From contig JAGCSE010000230.1 in NCBI GenBank assembly GCA_017964325.1, forward strand, positions 1 through 7,853: a stretch of 7,853 bases of DNA. The letters are read 5' to 3'. A program made the position numbers and the translations under genes. Under the pieces are notes generated by a model. It was not told the origin of the DNA and searched no databases. It saw nothing but the letters and a program-made list of their open reading frames with translations. The stretch comes from Victivallales bacterium (GTDB lineage Bacteria > Verrucomicrobiota > Lentisphaeria > Oligosphaerales > Oligosphaeraceae). Positions 5,659 through 7,853 of this stretch are shown one piece after another (position 1 is the first letter of the stretch; each line of letters opens with the position of its first letter).

Positions 5659-6403
5659 TCTGAAACATTTACTAGAAGGCGTGAAGAATGGCTCGGTTTC
5701 CGTGGAGGAGGCCGTCCTGAAAATCAAACGGCAACCATTTGATGATTTGGGATTTGCGAAAGTCGATCTGCATCGCAAAGTGCGTCAGGGCGCGGCGGAA
5801 GTCATCTATGGCGCGGGAAAGACGGCGGAACAGATTCGTGCGATTGTCGAAAGCATGCGCAAGGATGGACAGGAAACCATTCTGATTACGCGTCTTGAAG
5901 CGGAAAATGCGGAAATGCTCAAGGAGCATATTCCCCTGGCATATTATGTAACGGCACGGATTGGCATCGTCGGAAAAATGCCAGAAGCGGATGGAATCGG
6001 AACGATTGTCGTGGCGACGGGCGGCACGAGCGACATACCAGTCGCGGAGGAGGCCGCGTTGACGGCTGAGGCGTTAGGGAACAAAGTGACAAGGGTTTAC
6101 GATGTCGGGGTCGCTGGGCTTCACAGGCTTCTTGCACATTTAGACGACATCATGGGGGCGACGGTCATCGTCGCCATCGCGGGCATGGAGGGTGCTCTTG
6201 CCAGCGTCATCGGCGGGCTGGTGGACTGCCCTGTCATCGCCGTGCCCACGAGTGTGGGCTATGGTGCGTCGTTCCATGGACTTTCGGCACTGCTTTCGAT
6301 GTTGAATTCATGCGCCAGCGGCGTGTCAGTTGTGAACATCGACAATGGTTTCGGAGCCGGCTACATGGCCAATATGATCAATCATACGGAGGCGAAACGA
6401 TGA
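5648..6403 (+). CDS. larB: LarB, NaAD carboxylase/hydrolase of nickel-pincer cofactor synthesis
   Basis: LarB carboxylates the pyridine ring of nicotinic acid adenine dinucleotide and cleaves its phosphoanhydride to give P2CMN and AMP, the first pathway step. The 251-residue protein has the usual N-terminal segment with [23 protein letters not shown] (33-55) and a PurE-like C-terminal domain: [14 protein letters not shown] (123-136), [12 protein letters not shown] (151-162), [13 protein letters not shown] (178-190), [12 protein letters not shown] (200-211) and NSCASG (220-225). C222 matches the position of the catalytic cysteine that bonds covalently to the pyridine ring (C221 in L. plantarum). 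The start overlaps the larE end by 11 nt and has GGAGG (5637-5641) with 6-nt spacing. The TGA overlaps the larC ATG (ATGA). Nothing is missing or truncated. Confidence 0.95.
   Translation: MDSDLKHLLEGVKNGSVSVEEAVLKIKRQPFDDLGFAKVDLHRKVRQGAAEVIYGAGKTAEQIRAIVESMRKDGQETILITRLEAENAEMLKEHIPLAYYVTARIGIVGKMPEADGIGTIVVATGGTSDIPVAEEAALTAEALGNKVTRVYDVGVAGLHRLLAHLDDIMGATVIVAIAGMEGALASVIGGLVDCPVIAVPTSVGYGASFHGLSALLSMLNSCASGVSVVNIDNGFGAGYMANMINHTEAKR
6388..6392 (+). promoter_or_regulatory. Shine-Dalgarno fixing the larC start
   Basis: GGAGG lies 7 nt before ATG 6400, which overlaps the larB stop as ATGA. The same frame is open back to 6310, but the extra 30 residues there ([10 protein letters not shown]...) are the larB sequence read in another frame, and LarC homologues start at M-x-x-L-Y-L-D-C. 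The site therefore fixes the shorter start. Confidence 0.85.
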
Positions 6404-7716
6404 GAATTCTTTATCTGGACTGTGGAATGGGCGCGGCCGTCGATATGCTTGCCGCCGCTTTGTATGAGCTTCTGGATGAGAAAGATGCGTTCATTCAAAA
6501 GATGAATGCCTGCGGCATTCCAGGCGTGCAATTCATTACGGAACCGTCTGTGAAATGCGGTATTGTGGGCACGCATTTTCGCGTACTAGTGGACGGAACG
6601 GAGGAAATGGCGGACCACGACCACGAGCATCATCATGACCATGACCACGATCACGACCATGAGCACGACCACGACCACGAGCACGACCACGACCACGACC
6701 ACGACCATGAGCATGAACATGAACATGAACATGATCACGACCATGAGCATCATCATGAGCATGAGCATCATCATGCTCATGTGCATCGTTCGATGGCGGA
6801 CATTGAAGGCATTATTGATGGGCTGGCGTTGTCAGAGGAAGTGCGGAATAATGCGATGGCGGTGTATCGACTGATTGCGGAGGCGGAAGGAAAAGCCCAT
6901 GGCAAGCCTGTGACGGAAATCCATTTCCATGAGGTTGGGACGATGGATGCCATTGCGGATGTGACGGCAGTTTGCCAGTTGATGGAAATGCTTGATGTTT
7001 CGCGCGTTTTGTCTTCGCCTGTTCATGTTGGCTGTGGCAAGGTGCGTTGTGCGCATGGCATTCTGCCAGTGCCTGCTCCTGCGACGGCGTTCATCTTGCA
7101 GGATGTTCCAATTTATGGCGGAAAAATACAGGGCGAACTTTGTACGCCGACAGGCGCCGCGCTGCTGAAGACGTTCGTTTCGTCCTTTGGCGAAATGCCG
7201 CCGCTGAAGGTTGCCAAAATCGGTTACGGCATGGGTACGAAGGACTTCGAGGCTGCGAACTGCGTTCGCGCATTGCTGGCTGAAAGCGTCGGGCAGGGCG
7301 ACATGGTAGCGGAGTTGAGCTGCAATCTTGATGACATGACGCCCGAACGTATCGGCTTCGCCATGGACAGATTATTTGAAGCGGGTGCTTTGGATGTCTA
7401 TACTATCTCGTTGGGAATGAAGAAGTCACGGCCTGGAATCATGCTATGCGTAATATGCAAGGAAGAGGATAGAGATTCCATGGTCAGGCTGATTTTCCAG
7501 CATACGACCACACTGGGTGTTCGTGAAAGCAACAGCCGCCGCTACACGTTGCAGCGCAATATGGAAACAATCCACGGCCCGTTGGGAGATGTTCGCGTGA
7601 AACGGTCGGAAGGATATGGTGTTCAGCGGAGGAAAGTTGAATACGAGGATTTGGCGCGGATTGCAAAGGAGAAGGGAATGTCTATTGACGAAGTGGTTAA
7701 AAAGATTGGATTATAA
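6400..7716 (+). CDS. larC: LarC, CTP-dependent nickel insertase with giant His-rich insert
   Basis: LarC (pyridinium-3,5-bisthiocarboxylic acid mononucleotide nickel chelatase) uses CTP to insert Ni into the dithio precursor, completing the nickel-pincer cofactor. This 438-residue protein is one continuous frame; L. plantarum makes the full-length form by a frameshift joining larC1 and larC2. LarC1-type features: [11 protein letters not shown] (1-11), [16 protein letters not shown] (173-188), [21 protein letters not shown] (209-229) and [12 protein letters not shown] (245-256). LarC2-type features: [14 protein letters not shown] (307-320), [15 protein letters not shown] (332-346) and [13 protein letters not shown] (369-381). 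Between the first strand region and SMADIEGII lies a His/Asp/Glu stretch (72-129) with 32 His in residues 73-129, presumably a nickel-binding or storage segment. Oddity: the usual Gly before Asp-Met in the N-terminal motif is Val14 (GAAVDM). Last gene of the operon; no larA follows in the window. Confidence 0.95.
   Translation: MRILYLDCGMGAAVDMLAAALYELLDEKDAFIQKMNACGIPGVQFITEPSVKCGIVGTHFRVLVDGTEEMADHDHEHHHDHDHDHDHEHDHDHEHDHDHDHDHEHEHEHEHDHDHEHHHEHEHHHAHVHRSMADIEGIIDGLALSEEVRNNAMAVYRLIAEAEGKAHGKPVTEIHFHEVGTMDAIADVTAVCQLMEMLDVSRVLSSPVHVGCGKVRCAHGILPVPAPATAFILQDVPIYGGKIQGELCTPTGAALLKTFVSSFGEMPPLKVAKIGYGMGTKDFEAANCVRALLAESVGQGDMVAELSCNLDDMTPERIGFAMDRLFEAGALDVYTISLGMKKSRPGIMLCVICKEEDRDSMVRLIFQHTTTLGVRESNSRRYTLQRNMETIHGPLGDVRVKRSEGYGVQRRKVEYEDLARIAKEKGMSIDEVVKKIGL
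6613..6786 (+). repeat. CAY-GAN codon repeat encoding the LarC His-rich tract
   Basis: This 174-bp low-complexity stretch alternates His (CAC/CAT) with Asp/Glu (GAC/GAT/GAG/GAA) codons in frame within larC, with HHH triplets at residues 77-79, 117-119 and 123-125. Both His codons and both acidic residues are mixed, so the tract is not a recent pure-repeat expansion throughout, although the 5' part (GACCAC runs) is more homogeneous. The antisense frame is an artefactual Met/Val-rich open frame. Confidence 0.9.
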
Positions 7717-7738
7717 GGACATAGCTCTTATAAATTTT
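7711..7738 (+). terminator. Weak AT-rich hairpin terminator after larC
   Basis: TTATAAG (7711-7717, including the larC TAA) pairs with CTTATAA (7727-7733) around a 9-nt loop, followed by ATTTT (7734-7738). A second small hairpin, TGTGC (7738-7742) with GCACA (7749-7753), follows at once. The stem is AT-rich and the T-run short, so termination efficiency is uncertain. Confidence 0.4.
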
Positions 7739-7853
7739 GTGCCTTTTAGCACATAATTCCTGTACCGCTGAGTTCCTGCCGTCCCTTCGAGGCTTCTAGA
7801 TTTTCTATAGCTTACATCACGCGTTTGGTCATTTTGAGGGCGAAGGCGTGAAG
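7739..7853. other. Downstream end of window, no gene identified
   Basis: No convincing gene is visible after larC. On the minus strand, bases 7853-7812 are open and end at TAA (7814-7812), reading LHAFALKMTKRVM, which could be the tail of a convergent gene extending past the window. The fragment is too short to assign. Confidence 0.3.

Noticed and set aside
6310..6399. N-terminal extension of LarC by 30 residues
   Set aside because: These bases encode the larB C-terminus in another frame; the ATG at 6400 has GGAGG at proper spacing and matches the family start.
6586..6786. Antisense 66-codon Met/Val-rich frame that looks like a membrane peptide
   Set aside because: It is the reverse complement of the His/Asp/Glu codon repeat of larC; its hydrophobicity is a by-product of the repeat.

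Overview
The window looks like chromosomal DNA of a PVC-group bacterium, most likely Lentisphaerota (Victivallis-like) or a related Verrucomicrobiota gut lineage. The main clue is the prepilin-type protein with a [16 protein letters not shown] leader and a C-terminal H-X9-DG motif, an architecture expanded in Lentisphaerae, Planctomycetes and Verrucomicrobia. The taxonomic call is inference; no rRNA or marker gene is present.

Left half (1-4486, all minus strand): a compact, apparently co-directional cluster read from right to left. It holds a prepilin-like protein (4486-3692), an 8-nt gap, a seven-helix DUF2162-like membrane protein with His/Cys clusters (3683-2943), a 21-nt gap, a MotA/TolQ/ExbB proton-channel protein (2921-2370), a 4-nt ATGA overlap, a DUF2149-type one-helix protein (2373-2038), a 144-nt gap carrying three degenerate intergenic repeats, and a CobN-family chelatase (1893 to the window edge, 631 residues visible). 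This CobN has an N-terminal membrane anchor, and no CobS/CobT or ChlI/ChlD ATPase subunit is visible. The gene set resembles the CobN-like/ExbB-like/DUF2149/DUF2162 sets of Bacteroidota hmu (haem uptake) operons and some methanogens. I read it as an envelope-located, ion-motive-force-driven metal-tetrapyrrole handling system rather than classical aerobic cobalt insertion.

Middle (4487-4902): a 416-bp divergent intergenic region. It has a very good sigma70-type promoter for the right-hand operon (TTGACA-N17-TATAGT, 4839-4867), a cluster of inverted repeats upstream of it (4753-4787), and a hairpin in the leader of the left-hand operon (4519-4541).

Right half (4903-7716, plus strand): a tightly overlapping larE-larB-larC operon for the nickel-pincer nucleotide (NPN) cofactor. 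LarB carboxylates and hydrolyses nicotinic acid adenine dinucleotide, LarE adds sulfur, and LarC inserts nickel using CTP. LarE carries a cysteine triad (C88, C91, C168) suggesting the iron-sulfur-dependent type. LarC is one continuous protein with an extreme His/Asp/Glu stretch (32 His in 57 residues). No larA-type client enzyme lies in the window. A weak AT-rich terminator overlaps the larC stop, and the last ~115 bases contain no convincing gene.

The two halves are divergently transcribed and both concern metal-containing cofactors (a tetrapyrrole chelatase system and a nickel cofactor pathway). A functional link is possible but unproven.
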